Positions 54,601-62,517 of a DNA stretch of 64,000 nt are shown piece after piece; the stretch's first letter is position 1, and each line of letters begins with the position of its first letter. A program made the position numbers and the translations under genes. The notes below the pieces were generated by a model. The model was not told where the DNA came from, did no database searches, and saw only the letters and a list, made by a program, of their open reading frames with translations. Origin of the DNA: Algoriphagus vanfongensis DSM 17529 (GTDB taxonomy: Bacteria; Bacteroidota; Bacteroidia; Cytophagales; Cyclobacteriaceae); the NCBI RefSeq assembly GCF_000429465.1, contig NZ_AUBX01000015.1, positions 372,001 through 436,000 of the forward strand. The letters are read 5' to 3'.

Positions 54601-54794
54601 TAAGCTATACTTTGCCTAAGACTTTGTTGGAAAGAATCAGTGTGGCAGGTGCTACAGTTTATGTAGCGGGTGAAAACCTAGGCTGGATTTCAGCTAGAAA
54701 AGGAATGTATGTGTCTGGTACTTTCAATGGTACTACTTCTAACACCTACACTCCGGCTAGAACCTTTACGGTTGGTCTAAATGTCAACCTTTAA
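51657..54794 (+). CDS. SusC/RagA-family TonB-linked outer membrane transporter
   Basis: A 1045-residue outer-membrane channel. It has a signal peptide (LGFVLTLLVSASVLAQ), a carboxypeptidase regulatory-like domain at about 24-100 (ITGRVTSPDEPEGLIGVNVL; TDLDGNYSLSV), the LDEVIVTAYG stretch before the plug near 106-115, a plug with DPLYVVDGVPYDAA and SRAANGVVMITTKKG, and a 22-strand barrel ending NLNV-type. The conserved family features are intact. It forms a pair with the SusD gene 12 bases downstream and takes up a large substrate. No glycoside hydrolase or other substrate-specific gene is adjacent, so the substrate is unknown. Confidence 0.96.
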   Translation: MKKVLLGFVLTLLVSASVLAQSKTITGRVTSPDEPEGLIGVNVLVKGTTIGVVTDLDGNYSLSVPENATTLVFSYIGYSSVEEVIGNRSVINISMELDSQNLDEVIVTAYGTADKGNFTGSAVALKGDQIANRPINNVVNAIEGQSPGVITTSASGQPGSTPDIRIRGIGSVNSSSDPLYVVDGVPYDAAISNLNPDDIEDMTILKDAASAALYGSRAANGVVMITTKKGKKNKSNFNFRVQTGTASRALPEYDRVNAAQYYPLVWESLRNSQLGSGATQAEAAAYASSNLIDNVLGYNVYDLPNDQVVGADGTLNPNAVNNFTDLDWFDYVADKGGRQEYNMTYSGGTENTDFYTSVGYLDEKGFVVNSDFQRWTGRLNVNTNPVKWFKTGVNLSATMSEGNNARTGGSTSYVNPMFFARSMGPIYPVYAQNNMTGGYILDEFGGKIFDTGDLINYGLPRRGTGGSPGRHAYQEALLNVDRVDRDVISARAYAEVTFLQHFALRTNISTDVTSLLDIGYDNPIVGDGAPAGRTNRTNARTNSMTFNQLLTYTNTFNEKHFVEVLVGHENYDYKYNYQYLAKQDQILDGNIEPDNFVTISSANGRVDRHRIESYLSRVNYVFDDKYSISGSFRTDGSSKFYRDVRWGSFFSIGGAWNIDKENFFDSQFFDMLKLRASYGEVGNDAIGGYYPWQALYDLGYNNASEPGILQASLAAEDLLWESNNTFDLGLDFAFARRFTGTLEYFQRESQNLLFEVPLSLTTGLSDRLQNIGTLANSGIEFSIQGDIIKSGDFKWSANFNISTFKNEFKELPFDEQINGTKKLVVGRSIYDYWLRDWYGVDPETGEGLYRAETYSEDDVNTKIIGQDTVTTQQNNAKYHFAGSSIPDFFGGLANTFSYKGLTLNVLLSYSVGGQVYDGVYASLMNADPDGNALHVDAMNRWTTPGQITDVPKMDVTGSAQTNASSDRWLIDGSYLNFRSVNLSYTLPKTLLERISVAGATVYVAGENLGWISARKGMYVSGTFNGTTSNTYTPARTFTVGLNVNL

Positions 54795-54806
54795 TCTTTG
54801 ACTAAC

Positions 54807-56300
54807 ATGAAGAAAATATTTAAACCAATAGCTGCGCTCGCATTAGCCTTTTCTACATTTGGCTGTGCAGACGATTATTTGGATACAGTGCCTACAGATG
54901 CAGTTTCCTCAGAATCTGTATTTACCACTACCCAAAATGCAATGACCGCATTGAATGGGATTCACAGATCTCTTTTGCTTCGCTATGACTCCCAAGGTCA
55001 GGCTGGTGAAGGTGCCGTGATGATCATGAGAGAGGTATTGGCAGACGATGTCGTCATGACTACCACTGGTAACGGATGGTATGTCTCCATCAGCAGATGG
55101 CAAAACCATATCTTGGAGACGAGTGGTGATGTACGCTTTGTCTGGAGATTTTATTACAAAATCATCGGTAACGCTAACTTGATCATTGCTAATATTGATG
55201 AAGCGGATGGCCCACAAGAAGAAAAAGATGAGATCAAAGGCCAGGCTTTGGCTTATAGAGCTTGGGCTCATTTCAACTTGGTACAGTTGTTTGCAGATCG
55301 TTATGACTTTGCAGGTGGTAATTCCCAACTGGGAGTGCCAGTAGTGACTGAGCCTATCACTGAAGGTGGAGCTAGAAATACTGTAGAGGAAGTTTACACT
55401 CAAGTAAATGCTGATTTGGATGCTGCTATCGCCTTGCTAGACGAAAGCAGAAACTTCAAGTCTCATTTGAATATCAACGTAGTGAATGGCATTAAAGCTA
55501 GAGTATTGCTTACCCAAGGTAAATATGCTGAGGCGGCAACTTTTGCAAATGATGCTAGAGAAGGATATTCTTTGATGTCTGAAGCTGACCTATACGGTGG
55601 ATTCAACAGCTACGATAATGCTGAGTGGATCTGGGGCTCTCATCAGGTGGATGATCAGCAGACCTACTTTGCATCTTATTTTGCTTATATGTCTTTGAAC
55701 TTCTCTTCTACCAACATTAGAAACAATCCTAAAGCAATCAATAGCTCGCTTTATGACATGATTTCTGATTCTGATTATAGAAAAGGCCTTTGGGACCCTA
55801 ATGCTTCTGATCCAGAGTTGAGAGACCCATACATCGACGAGATGACACTTTCTACTTTTGCAAAAATCGACTACATGAACCGCAAGTTTATTGCGCAAGG
55901 CAATGCGTCTTCTGTAGGTGATGTGCCTTACATGAGAGCTGCTGAAATGTATCTTTTGGAAGCAGAAGCACTAGCTAGATCCGGTCAAGACGGAGCAGCA
56001 GCTACTCTTTTGACAGAGTTTATGGCTGAGCGTGATCCGGAATATACTGCTTCTGGAAACACTGGTGCTGCTTTGATCGAAGAGATCATGGTTCAAAGAA
56101 GAATCGAATTGTGGGGTGAAGGTTTCAGATTCTATGATTTGAAGCGTTTGAACCTACCATTGGATAGAACTGGTGCAAACCACGTAGCTTCTGTCATCAA
56201 CAATAAATTCGAAGAGCCTGCTGGTTCCAATTTGTGGACTTGGCAGATTCCAATCGATGAGTTGAATGCCAACGAAAATATGGTTCAAAATCCATCTTAA
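54807..56300 (+). CDS. SusD/RagB-family nutrient-binding outer membrane lipoprotein
   Basis: A 497-residue lipoprotein with a lipobox ending at Cys20 (FSTFGC), then ADDYLDTVPTD, the typical SusD start. The helical SusD fold shows 'NANLIIANIDEADGPQEEKD' and GQALAYRAWAHFNLVQLFAD (the family's AlRAYxyfxLvr pattern). The C-terminus RRIELWGEGFRFYDLKRLNL and 'WQIPIDELNANENMVQNPS' is the classical ending. The ATG at 54807 is preferred to an upstream TTG at 54798. It caps the SusC barrel and delivers substrate. A terminator follows. Confidence 0.96.
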   Translation: MKKIFKPIAALALAFSTFGCADDYLDTVPTDAVSSESVFTTTQNAMTALNGIHRSLLLRYDSQGQAGEGAVMIMREVLADDVVMTTTGNGWYVSISRWQNHILETSGDVRFVWRFYYKIIGNANLIIANIDEADGPQEEKDEIKGQALAYRAWAHFNLVQLFADRYDFAGGNSQLGVPVVTEPITEGGARNTVEEVYTQVNADLDAAIALLDESRNFKSHLNINVVNGIKARVLLTQGKYAEAATFANDAREGYSLMSEADLYGGFNSYDNAEWIWGSHQVDDQQTYFASYFAYMSLNFSSTNIRNNPKAINSSLYDMISDSDYRKGLWDPNASDPELRDPYIDEMTLSTFAKIDYMNRKFIAQGNASSVGDVPYMRAAEMYLLEAEALARSGQDGAAATLLTEFMAERDPEYTASGNTGAALIEEIMVQRRIELWGEGFRFYDLKRLNLPLDRTGANHVASVINNKFEEPAGSNLWTWQIPIDELNANENMVQNPS

Positions 56301-56321
56301 GGTTTTGGATTGATGTAAATA

Positions 56322-56351
56322 GAAAGTCCGGCTCATTTGAGTCGGACTTTC
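56322..56351. terminator. Bidirectional terminator after the SusC/SusD operon
   Basis: GAAAGTCCGGCTC and GAGTCGGACTTTC form a 13-pair stem with one G-T pair and a 4-base loop, followed by TTATTTCT. It lies between susD and the convergent DUF6702 gene. Confidence 0.85.
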
Positions 56352-56373
56352 TTATTTCTAGCAAGTTGAGATC

Positions 56374-56871
56374 TTATCTCGAAAAGCTCAACGAATCTTT
56401 TTCCTTCCCTCTGCCAAGCAGCATACTTCTGGGGCTTCGGCTGTCTTTGTAGATGTGGATGATATTTTGTTGAGAGGAAAACTCATTTGTCAAAATGCGA
56501 TTGGTCACCTGAATTTTACTTTTCCACTCAGCTGGTTTTGATTCCAAGTAGAACCAAGCAGCATCCTCCTCGATTTCGTAGCCCAATAGCGTCAAGGAGA
56601 TTTCCTTCTCATCGAGTTTGATCTCAAAGTGGGAAAGAAGGTAGTCTGTGATTTGTTGGGTCAATTTTTCAGAATCAGTAGGGTTGAGAAAGTCGATCTT
56701 TTCATCATAGTATTCTCTCAGCCCCACTTCCAAATCATCCCAAAAGATTTTCTGGGCAATCTCTAGCCTCTGGCTATCAGGGTTTTGCCGGATCTCTGTG
56801 AGGGAGATATAAAATGGGTGCATCCATACCATCCATCCCAGAGATATCATAGAGATGTAAAACTGTTGCAT
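56374..56871 (-). CDS. DUF6702-family protein
   Basis: A 165-residue protein with a short hydrophobic N-terminus and then the DUF6702 signature HPFYISLTEIRQNPDSQRLE, IAQKIFWDDLEVGLREYY and a C-terminal domain (DEKEISLTLLGYEIEEDAAW). The family is exported and has no known activity. It is divergently next to HupE/UreJ, then an M1 peptidase, an arrangement that recurs in Bacteroidota and suggests a shared function, possibly in metal handling. Homologues usually have a clear signal peptide; here QFYISMISLGWMVWM is a weak one. Confidence 0.82.
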   Translation of the reverse strand: MQQFYISMISLGWMVWMHPFYISLTEIRQNPDSQRLEIAQKIFWDDLEVGLREYYDEKIDFLNPTDSEKLTQQITDYLLSHFEIKLDEKEISLTLLGYEIEEDAAWFYLESKPAEWKSKIQVTNRILTNEFSSQQNIIHIYKDSRSPRSMLLGRGKEKDSLSFSR

Positions 56872-56954
56872 TTGGTGTGCTTTGCGTGTTTATTGTGAGT
56901 ATTATCCAGTATTATTGCGGCTAATTTACTTCAATTGAGGTATTTTCTTAGATT

Positions 56955-57536
56955 ATGAATTCATTCGAACTTTATTTCCGCCTAGGGCTTCAACATATTC
57001 TGGATATCAATGGATACGACCACATTCTCTTTGTGTTGGCGCTCTGTGCGGTCTATATTCCCAGAGACTGGAGGAAAATCATCATATTAGTCACTGCTTT
57101 TACGATAGGGCATTCCCTTACTTTGGCCTTGGCTACCTTCAAAGTAGTGGAGATCAGGTCTGATATTATCGAATTCCTGATACCTGTCACTATCGCGATT
57201 ACCGCATTTGTGACGATACTCAAGCCGAGACCTTCCTCTGGTAAAAATGTACAGATGAATTATCTACTCGCCTTGTTTTTTGGATTGATCCATGGATTGG
57301 GTTTTTCCAATTACCTGAGAGAATTACTGGGAAAAGAAGCCATCATTTGGAAGCCTCTGTTGGCTTTTAATTTGGGCTTGGAAGCGGGACAGCTAGTCAT
57401 CGTGGGAGTCTTTCTCTTGATGACCTCCGTACTGGTGGGGATCGCAGGAGTCAATAGAAAGGAATGGACCTTGGTGGTAGCTTCCATGGTACTGGGAGTT
57501 TCCTTGATGTTGATGTTAGAAACGAAATTTTGGTAA
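56955..57536 (+). CDS. HupE/UreJ-family membrane protein
   Basis: A 193-residue protein with six hydrophobic helices. The conserved His-rich points are GLQHILDINGYDHILF (two His in the first helix), TIGHSLTLALA, and FGLIHGLGFSNYL. HupE/UreJ proteins are linked to nickel, or other divalent metal, uptake, but free-standing Bacteroidota members have no proven substrate. There is no hydrogenase or urease gene nearby. It is followed after 110 bases by the M1 peptidase gene. Confidence 0.9.
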   Translation: MNSFELYFRLGLQHILDINGYDHILFVLALCAVYIPRDWRKIIILVTAFTIGHSLTLALATFKVVEIRSDIIEFLIPVTIAITAFVTILKPRPSSGKNVQMNYLLALFFGLIHGLGFSNYLRELLGKEAIIWKPLLAFNLGLEAGQLVIVGVFLLMTSVLVGIAGVNRKEWTLVVASMVLGVSLMLMLETKFW

Positions 57537-57646
57537 GCTATCCTTACTCAAATAAGTAATCAGGTTCTCTTTGAGAATAGGCGCCCTAAGCCTTAAGTCA
57601 AAGGAACCTACAGAAGTGAAAGTTTTAATTATAAATTAATCACCCT

Positions 57647-59980
57647 ATGAAAAAGACAGGACTAGCCTTTTTGCTTTTAGCCTTGTTTTCCAGCCAATCA
57701 TTTGGTCAAGCGCAAAGATCAGAGCAAAACCATGCTGAGCGATTTGAGCAGCTTGGCCCGATGCTTCGTACTCCCAATGTCTATCGGACTGCTTCCGGAG
57801 CACCGGGACATATGTATTGGCAGCAGCAGGCCAATTATAAGATCGAAGTAGAGCTCGACGACACGAATCAATCCATCCAAGGAAAGGAAACGGTCTCCTA
57901 TATCAACAATTCACCTGATCAATTGACTTATCTGTGGGTTCAGTTAGAAGAAAATCAAAGAGGTGCTGAATCCATGTCGCCTAAAGTGGCAGAAAGTACG
58001 GTTGATTCTCGGATGACTTTGCGCAGCTTGGAAGGGATTCTTTGGGAGAATGAAGAATTTGGCTACAAGGTGTTGAATGTCAAAGATACAGAAGGAAATG
58101 CTATCCCCGTGGCTGTCAACAATACCATGATGCGGATCGATTTGCCCCAGCCTTTGAAGGCAGGTGAGACGTTTACTTTCTCAGTGGATTGGTCTTTTAA
58201 TATTACAGACCGTGTGGGGTATATCGGTGGACGCCCTGGTTATGAGTATTTTCCAGAAGATGGAAACTACCTCTATACCATGGCTGAATGGTTCCCAAGA
58301 ATGGCTGTTTATTCCGATTTCGAAGGCTGGCAAAACAAACAGTTTCTCGGTAGAGGTGAATTTGCTTTGACCTTTGGAGACTATGAAGTACACATCACGG
58401 TGCCAGCGGATCATATGGTGGGAGCGACAGGAGTCTTGCAAAATCCAGAAGAGGTTCTTTCTTCCACAGAAATGGATCGCTGGAATCAGGCGAAGCAAAC
58501 CTATGACAATCCAGTTGTCATTCGTACTCAGGTAGAGGCAGAGAAACTGGAGAAAAGTAAGTCAAAAGACAAAAAAACATGGGTTTTTAAGGCTGAAAAC
58601 GTAAGGGACTTTGCCTGGACCTCTTCCAGAAAATTCATCTGGGATGCGATGGCGGTGAAGCAAGCCGGAAAGGACGTCATGGCCATGTCTTACTACGCCA
58701 AAGAAGCGAATCCGCTTTGGGGACAATATTCTACCCGAGTGGTAGCTCACACGATTAAGTCTTATTCTGCACATACTTTTGACTATCCCTATCCAACAGC
58801 GATCTCTGTGGAGGCAAGCAATGGGATGGAATACCCGATGATTTGCTTCAACTATGGTCGCCCAGATAAGGATGGCACCTACTCTGAAGCGATCAAAAAC
58901 GGAATGATCTCCGTGATTATTCACGAAGTAGGCCACAACTTCTTCCCGATGATTGTCAATTCTGACGAAAGACAGTGGACATGGATGGACGAAGGCTTGA
59001 ATACCTTTATGCAGTTTATGGCGGAGCAAGAGTGGGACAGAAACTATCCTTCCCGACGAGGTCCTGCGCATAAGATTGTTCCTTACATGAGAAGTGAAAA
59101 GAGCACCTTGGAGCCTATCATGACCAATTCTGAAAACATCATTCAGTTTGGACCAAATGCATATGCCAAGCCTGCGACTGCTTTGAATATCCTTCGTGAG
59201 ACGGTAATGGGACGAGAGCTGTTTGATTTCGCTTTCAAGGAGTATGCAAGAAGATGGATGTTTAAGCATCCGACTCCGGACGATTTGTTCAGAACTTTAG
59301 AAGATGCCTCTGCGGTTGACTTGGATTGGTTTTGGAGAGGTTGGTTTTATGGTACCGAGCCAGTGGATATCGCCATCAATGATGTGAAGTGGTTCAAATT
59401 GGACAATAGAACTCCGGCTGAGAAGAAAGCTGCTGAGCAAGCCGAATTTGACTTGGAAGAATCCTATGTCTCCAAAACCTACAACAAGGAAGCTGTAGCA
59501 GAGACTGTATTGGAAAAGGATGCGGCAACCCGAGATTTCTACACGACTTACAATCCTTTCACCGTCACTCCAGAAGATGAGGATGAATACAAAAAATACA
59601 TGGCCAGCCTTTCTGACAAAGAGAAAGCTTTGTTGAACTCAGATATGAATTTCTACGAAATCACTTTTGAGAATGTGGGTGGATTGGTGATGCCATTGAT
59701 CATCGAGTTTCAGTATGCGGATGGAAGCTCGGAGATTGAGCGAATCCCAGCCGAGATCTGGAGACACAATGAAACTCAGGTGACCAAGATTTTCCCTAAG
59801 AAAAAAGAGGTGGTTAGCTTTGTTTTGGATCCACTGCGAGAGACTGCGGATATCGATGAGTCCAGCAACTACTGGCCGAGACAATATCAGCCAACTCGCT
59901 TTGAATTGTATAAAAATAACATGGGCGCAAGAGGAGCTTCTATGGGCTCTAATCCGATGAAAAAGGCGCAAAAGAAGTAA
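57647..59980 (+). CDS. M1-family zinc metallopeptidase
   Basis: A 777-residue exported peptidase. It has a signal peptide (LAFLLLALFSSQSFGQ), an N-terminal beta domain, then a thermolysin-like catalytic domain with HEVGH at 426-430 and the third zinc ligand Glu449 (WMDEG), the HExxH-x18-E pattern of M1. The exopeptidase GAMEN motif appears as SNGMEYPMICF. The rest is a helical domain and a C-terminal beta module with repeats of Lys and Glu. Such Bacteroidota enzymes are periplasmic or surface aminopeptidases. It lies downstream of HupE/UreJ and ends before a terminator. Confidence 0.95.
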   Translation: MKKTGLAFLLLALFSSQSFGQAQRSEQNHAERFEQLGPMLRTPNVYRTASGAPGHMYWQQQANYKIEVELDDTNQSIQGKETVSYINNSPDQLTYLWVQLEENQRGAESMSPKVAESTVDSRMTLRSLEGILWENEEFGYKVLNVKDTEGNAIPVAVNNTMMRIDLPQPLKAGETFTFSVDWSFNITDRVGYIGGRPGYEYFPEDGNYLYTMAEWFPRMAVYSDFEGWQNKQFLGRGEFALTFGDYEVHITVPADHMVGATGVLQNPEEVLSSTEMDRWNQAKQTYDNPVVIRTQVEAEKLEKSKSKDKKTWVFKAENVRDFAWTSSRKFIWDAMAVKQAGKDVMAMSYYAKEANPLWGQYSTRVVAHTIKSYSAHTFDYPYPTAISVEASNGMEYPMICFNYGRPDKDGTYSEAIKNGMISVIIHEVGHNFFPMIVNSDERQWTWMDEGLNTFMQFMAEQEWDRNYPSRRGPAHKIVPYMRSEKSTLEPIMTNSENIIQFGPNAYAKPATALNILRETVMGRELFDFAFKEYARRWMFKHPTPDDLFRTLEDASAVDLDWFWRGWFYGTEPVDIAINDVKWFKLDNRTPAEKKAAEQAEFDLEESYVSKTYNKEAVAETVLEKDAATRDFYTTYNPFTVTPEDEDEYKKYMASLSDKEKALLNSDMNFYEITFENVGGLVMPLIIEFQYADGSSEIERIPAEIWRHNETQVTKIFPKKKEVVSFVLDPLRETADIDESSNYWPRQYQPTRFELYKNNMGARGASMGSNPMKKAQKK

Positions 59981-59999
59981 CCTTAGATTTTATAATCTC

Positions 60000-60041
60000 A
60001 AGGCCCTCCATGGATTTTATCTGTGGGGGGCTTTGTTTTTT
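60000..60041 (+). terminator. Terminator after the M1 peptidase gene
   Basis: The stem AAGGCCCTCCA / TGGGGGGCTTT (11 pairs with two G-T) is followed by GTTTTTT, giving a good intrinsic terminator 20 bases after the stop. Confidence 0.82.
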
Positions 60042-60126
60042 ACTTTTGACAAAAAGGATGGCGGCTCCTTTGCATGATTAGAAGAGTATTCAGGATAATC
60101 AATCAACCTTAGACTCTTTAATACCA

Positions 60127-60888
60127 ATGGAAAAGCTTGAGATTAGATTTTTGTTTTTGATATTATTTCTCACGGTGCCCCACTTAGTCAAATCCCAGTT
60201 TCGTGTCACTATGGAGTCTGGAGCCGCATTTTCGCAGTATAATGACGTTCGGGTGCCAAATGGAGAATCCAGTTCTGGGACACTTTTTTCGTTGCAAGAT
60301 GATTTCTCACCAAAGCCAAGTGCTTTTTTTAGACTTGAAATGAGCTATCTGATTAAGGGTAGACATACAGTTGAGCTGACTGCCGCACCCTTGCAGCTTG
60401 GGTATGAGGATGCCCAACTTGGGGAAATTGATTTCGCAGGTACGCGATTTAGTGGAGATGGAATCGATGGAAGTTATCAATTCAATACTTATCGGGCGAG
60501 CTATCGCTACCGAGTGACTGACAATGAAAGATGGATTGTGGACCTAGGTGCTACTATTTTGGCGCGAGATGCTCGGATTGCATTGAGCCAAGGAGATGTG
60601 GAAGCAGAGGATACCGATCTGGGTTTTGTTCCATTGCTTAGCTTTAATGTCAACTATCATCCAAATGAGAAGCTTGTGCTTGTACTAAAGGGTGATGCCT
60701 TGGTAGGTCCACAAGGTAGGGCAGAGGATGTTTTTGCAGGAACTTATTATCCGATCGTGAAAGAAGGGCTTCGACTCAAAGCAGGATATCGTCTGATTGA
60801 GGGGGGAGCTGATGTGGATCAGGTATATAATTTCGCCTATATCCATTTTGCAAGTGTTGGGCTGGTCTATGATTTTCCGTTGGACTGA
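60127..60888 (+). CDS. Outer-membrane beta-barrel protein, function unknown
   Basis: A 253-residue protein with a signal peptide (FLFLILFLTVPHLVKSQ) and alternating hydrophobic/polar strands ending with an aromatic-rich C-terminus (YNFAYIHFASVGLVYDF), the pattern of an eight- to ten-strand barrel. Examples of strands are FFRLEMSYLIKGRHTVEL, NTYRASYRYRVTD and GLRLKAGYRLIEGG. I recognise no named family. Its 3' end overlaps the convergent M20 gene's end by 22 bases. Confidence 0.72.
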   Translation: MEKLEIRFLFLILFLTVPHLVKSQFRVTMESGAAFSQYNDVRVPNGESSSGTLFSLQDDFSPKPSAFFRLEMSYLIKGRHTVELTAAPLQLGYEDAQLGEIDFAGTRFSGDGIDGSYQFNTYRASYRYRVTDNERWIVDLGATILARDARIALSQGDVEAEDTDLGFVPLLSFNVNYHPNEKLVLVLKGDALVGPQGRAEDVFAGTYYPIVKEGLRLKAGYRLIEGGADVDQVYNFAYIHFASVGLVYDFPLD

Positions 60889-61994
60889 TCTCTCATTATT
60901 CTTTCGAAAACTCGAATACCCGTCTCAATCAACTCATCCGGAAAATCATAAGTCGGTTCATGGAGTTGGGGGCAGTGCTCTCCGGCACCTAATCCGAATA
61001 AATAGGAAGGACAGTATTGGCTGAACAGTCCAAAGTCCTCCGACCAACGAAAGGGATCGGAATTTTCAACGATCTCCAATCCTAAAGATTGAAAAGCTGT
61101 CTCAGCGATTGCTGCTGCTTTTGGGTGGTTGGTAGACACAGCAAAGCTTTCCTGATAGCTGATGGCTAATTTCAACCCATGAGCTTTCGCCAAAGAATTT
61201 GCCTTTTCTTCCATTTGGGATTTCAATTTCTCCAATACATCTTGATCAAAAGCCCGGAGGGTAAGACTAAGACTGCCCGATCCAGCACTTGTCCCGAAGG
61301 CCTGACTTCCTAAAGCAATTTGGATGACTGTAGCCAAAGCAAAGCCATTTAGACCTTCGATAACAGTGGGAATGTCCAGAACTAGTTGAGAAATAGCAGA
61401 GGCAGGGTTGATCCCATGATCAGGATGAGCGGCATGGGATGTTTTTCCTTCGAAAGAATAGATGACACCAGTGCTTCCTGCTGCGAATGTTCCTTGACGA
61501 GTAATGATTTGATGTAGGGGATAGCCAGGAAGATTATGAAGTGCAAAGGCAAAGTCAGGGAGAATGAACCCAAATCTGGGATCTTTTAGAATTCGCTTTG
61601 CCCCTTCTCCAGTCTCTTCAGCTGGCTGGAAAAGCAACATCACTTCTCCGGATTCCGGCCTTTTTGCAGCTAGTTTTTCACCCAATCCACAAATGATTGC
61701 CATGTGCCCATCATGACCACAGAGATGAGCTTTTCCATTGACTTGACTTTTGTAAGACGGATTTCCCCGCTCCTTAATTGGAAGCGCATCCAATTCACAG
61801 CGAAAGAGCAAGCGATTGCCGGGCTTTTTCCCTTTGAAAGTAAAGGCCAGGCCTGTTCCGCCCAATCCTTCAATCACATCATCCGGTTCTAAGGATTTGA
61901 AAAACTCAAGGATTCGTTGGGCTGTTTGATTTTCCTCACCTGCGATTTCGGGGTTTTGATGAAGGCTGTGTCTTAGTTGGATCAGTGAATTCAT
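60867..61994 (-). CDS. M20-family amidohydrolase (aminoacylase/peptidase)
   Basis: A 375-residue dinuclear-metal hydrolase. The metal-ligand region reads HLCGHDGHMAIICGLGE, followed by LLFQPAEETGEGAKRIL (the conserved QPAEE with the catalytic Glu) and ALHNLPGYP. Family members remove acyl groups from amino acids or related amides (hippurate or indole-acetyl-type, IAA-amino acid hydrolase, or carboxypeptidase). The substrate cannot be told from sequence. No signal peptide is present, so it is cytosolic. The final segment FGLGAGEHCPQLHEPTYDFP contains the last ligand His. Confidence 0.93.
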   Translation of the reverse strand: MNSLIQLRHSLHQNPEIAGEENQTAQRILEFFKSLEPDDVIEGLGGTGLAFTFKGKKPGNRLLFRCELDALPIKERGNPSYKSQVNGKAHLCGHDGHMAIICGLGEKLAAKRPESGEVMLLFQPAEETGEGAKRILKDPRFGFILPDFAFALHNLPGYPLHQIITRQGTFAAGSTGVIYSFEGKTSHAAHPDHGINPASAISQLVLDIPTVIEGLNGFALATVIQIALGSQAFGTSAGSGSLSLTLRAFDQDVLEKLKSQMEEKANSLAKAHGLKLAISYQESFAVSTNHPKAAAIAETAFQSLGLEIVENSDPFRWSEDFGLFSQYCPSYLFGLGAGEHCPQLHEPTYDFPDELIETGIRVFERIMRDQSNGKS

Positions 61995-62331
61995 GTTTTA
62001 ATGTGGGACTTCCGGCACTTCTTTGCAAATGATTTGAATTCCTTTTTGTCGAGAAAGGCCAATTAGAAGTTTTCTTTTTGATCGCCTTGAATAGTGAATG
62101 ACAAGCCCATAGTCTTAACTGCTGCCCGTAAATCGTACTTCGTAAATCACATGTATGCAAGTCTTCCAACTACATGATGAAAATGGATTCTTTTGTAAGT
62201 CAAATCAGGATTTTTATTTCCTTGATTTTCAGTTGGAATCATTTTTGAGTAAAATTCTTTTGAACGGTCGGGAACTTCCCCGTCTTTCTTCTTATTTTAA
62301 CCCTTCACAACATCCTTAAACCATCACTTTT
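61995..62331. other. 337-base intergenic region, divergent promoters
   Basis: There is no plausible gene. It must hold the promoter of the minus-strand M20 gene and that of the small plus-strand gene at 62332. Visible elements are a 14-base tandem repeat CGTAAATCGTACTT / CGTAAATCacatgt at 62127-62154 and a palindrome GGGAA-C-TTCCC at 62270-62280. I see no exact TAnnTTTG box in a clear position. Confidence 0.4.
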
Positions 62332-62508
62332 ATGAGCGAAGTACAACTAAAAGAACTCGAAACGCAGATTGCGGAATTGAAAGGTCAGCTGACAGGTGAC
62401 ATGTTTGCTGATATGGACCTCAGAGACCAAATACACAATTTGGAAATGAAGCTAAAGGGCGTGAAGCCAATGGATTCTAGCATCGACTGTGTAGGTTGCG
62501 GTAGTTAA
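62332..62508 (+). CDS. 58-residue protein with C-terminal CxxC motif
   Basis: A short protein beginning MSEVQLKELETQIAELKG, which forms a helical coiled coil, then DMFADMDLRDQIHNLEMKLK and a Cys-containing tail ending DCVGCGS. The tail resembles small metal- or redox-binding ends. Similar short proteins occur in Bacteroidota, but I know no function. The TAA is 9 bases before the TTG start of the pseudouridine synthase gene, so the two are probably one operon. Length falls below many gene-caller limits. Confidence 0.72.
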   Translation: MSEVQLKELETQIAELKGQLTGDMFADMDLRDQIHNLEMKLKGVKPMDSSIDCVGCGS

Positions 62509-62517
62509 GCATCGGAT

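Noticed and set aside
58562..59269. 235-residue minus-strand open frame inside the M1 peptidase gene
   Set aside because: Antisense to the catalytic domain, including HEVGH; no family resemblance.
62127..62154. Two CGTAAATC copies as a CRISPR or satellite array
   Set aside because: Only two 14-base units, the second diverged; too short for any array.
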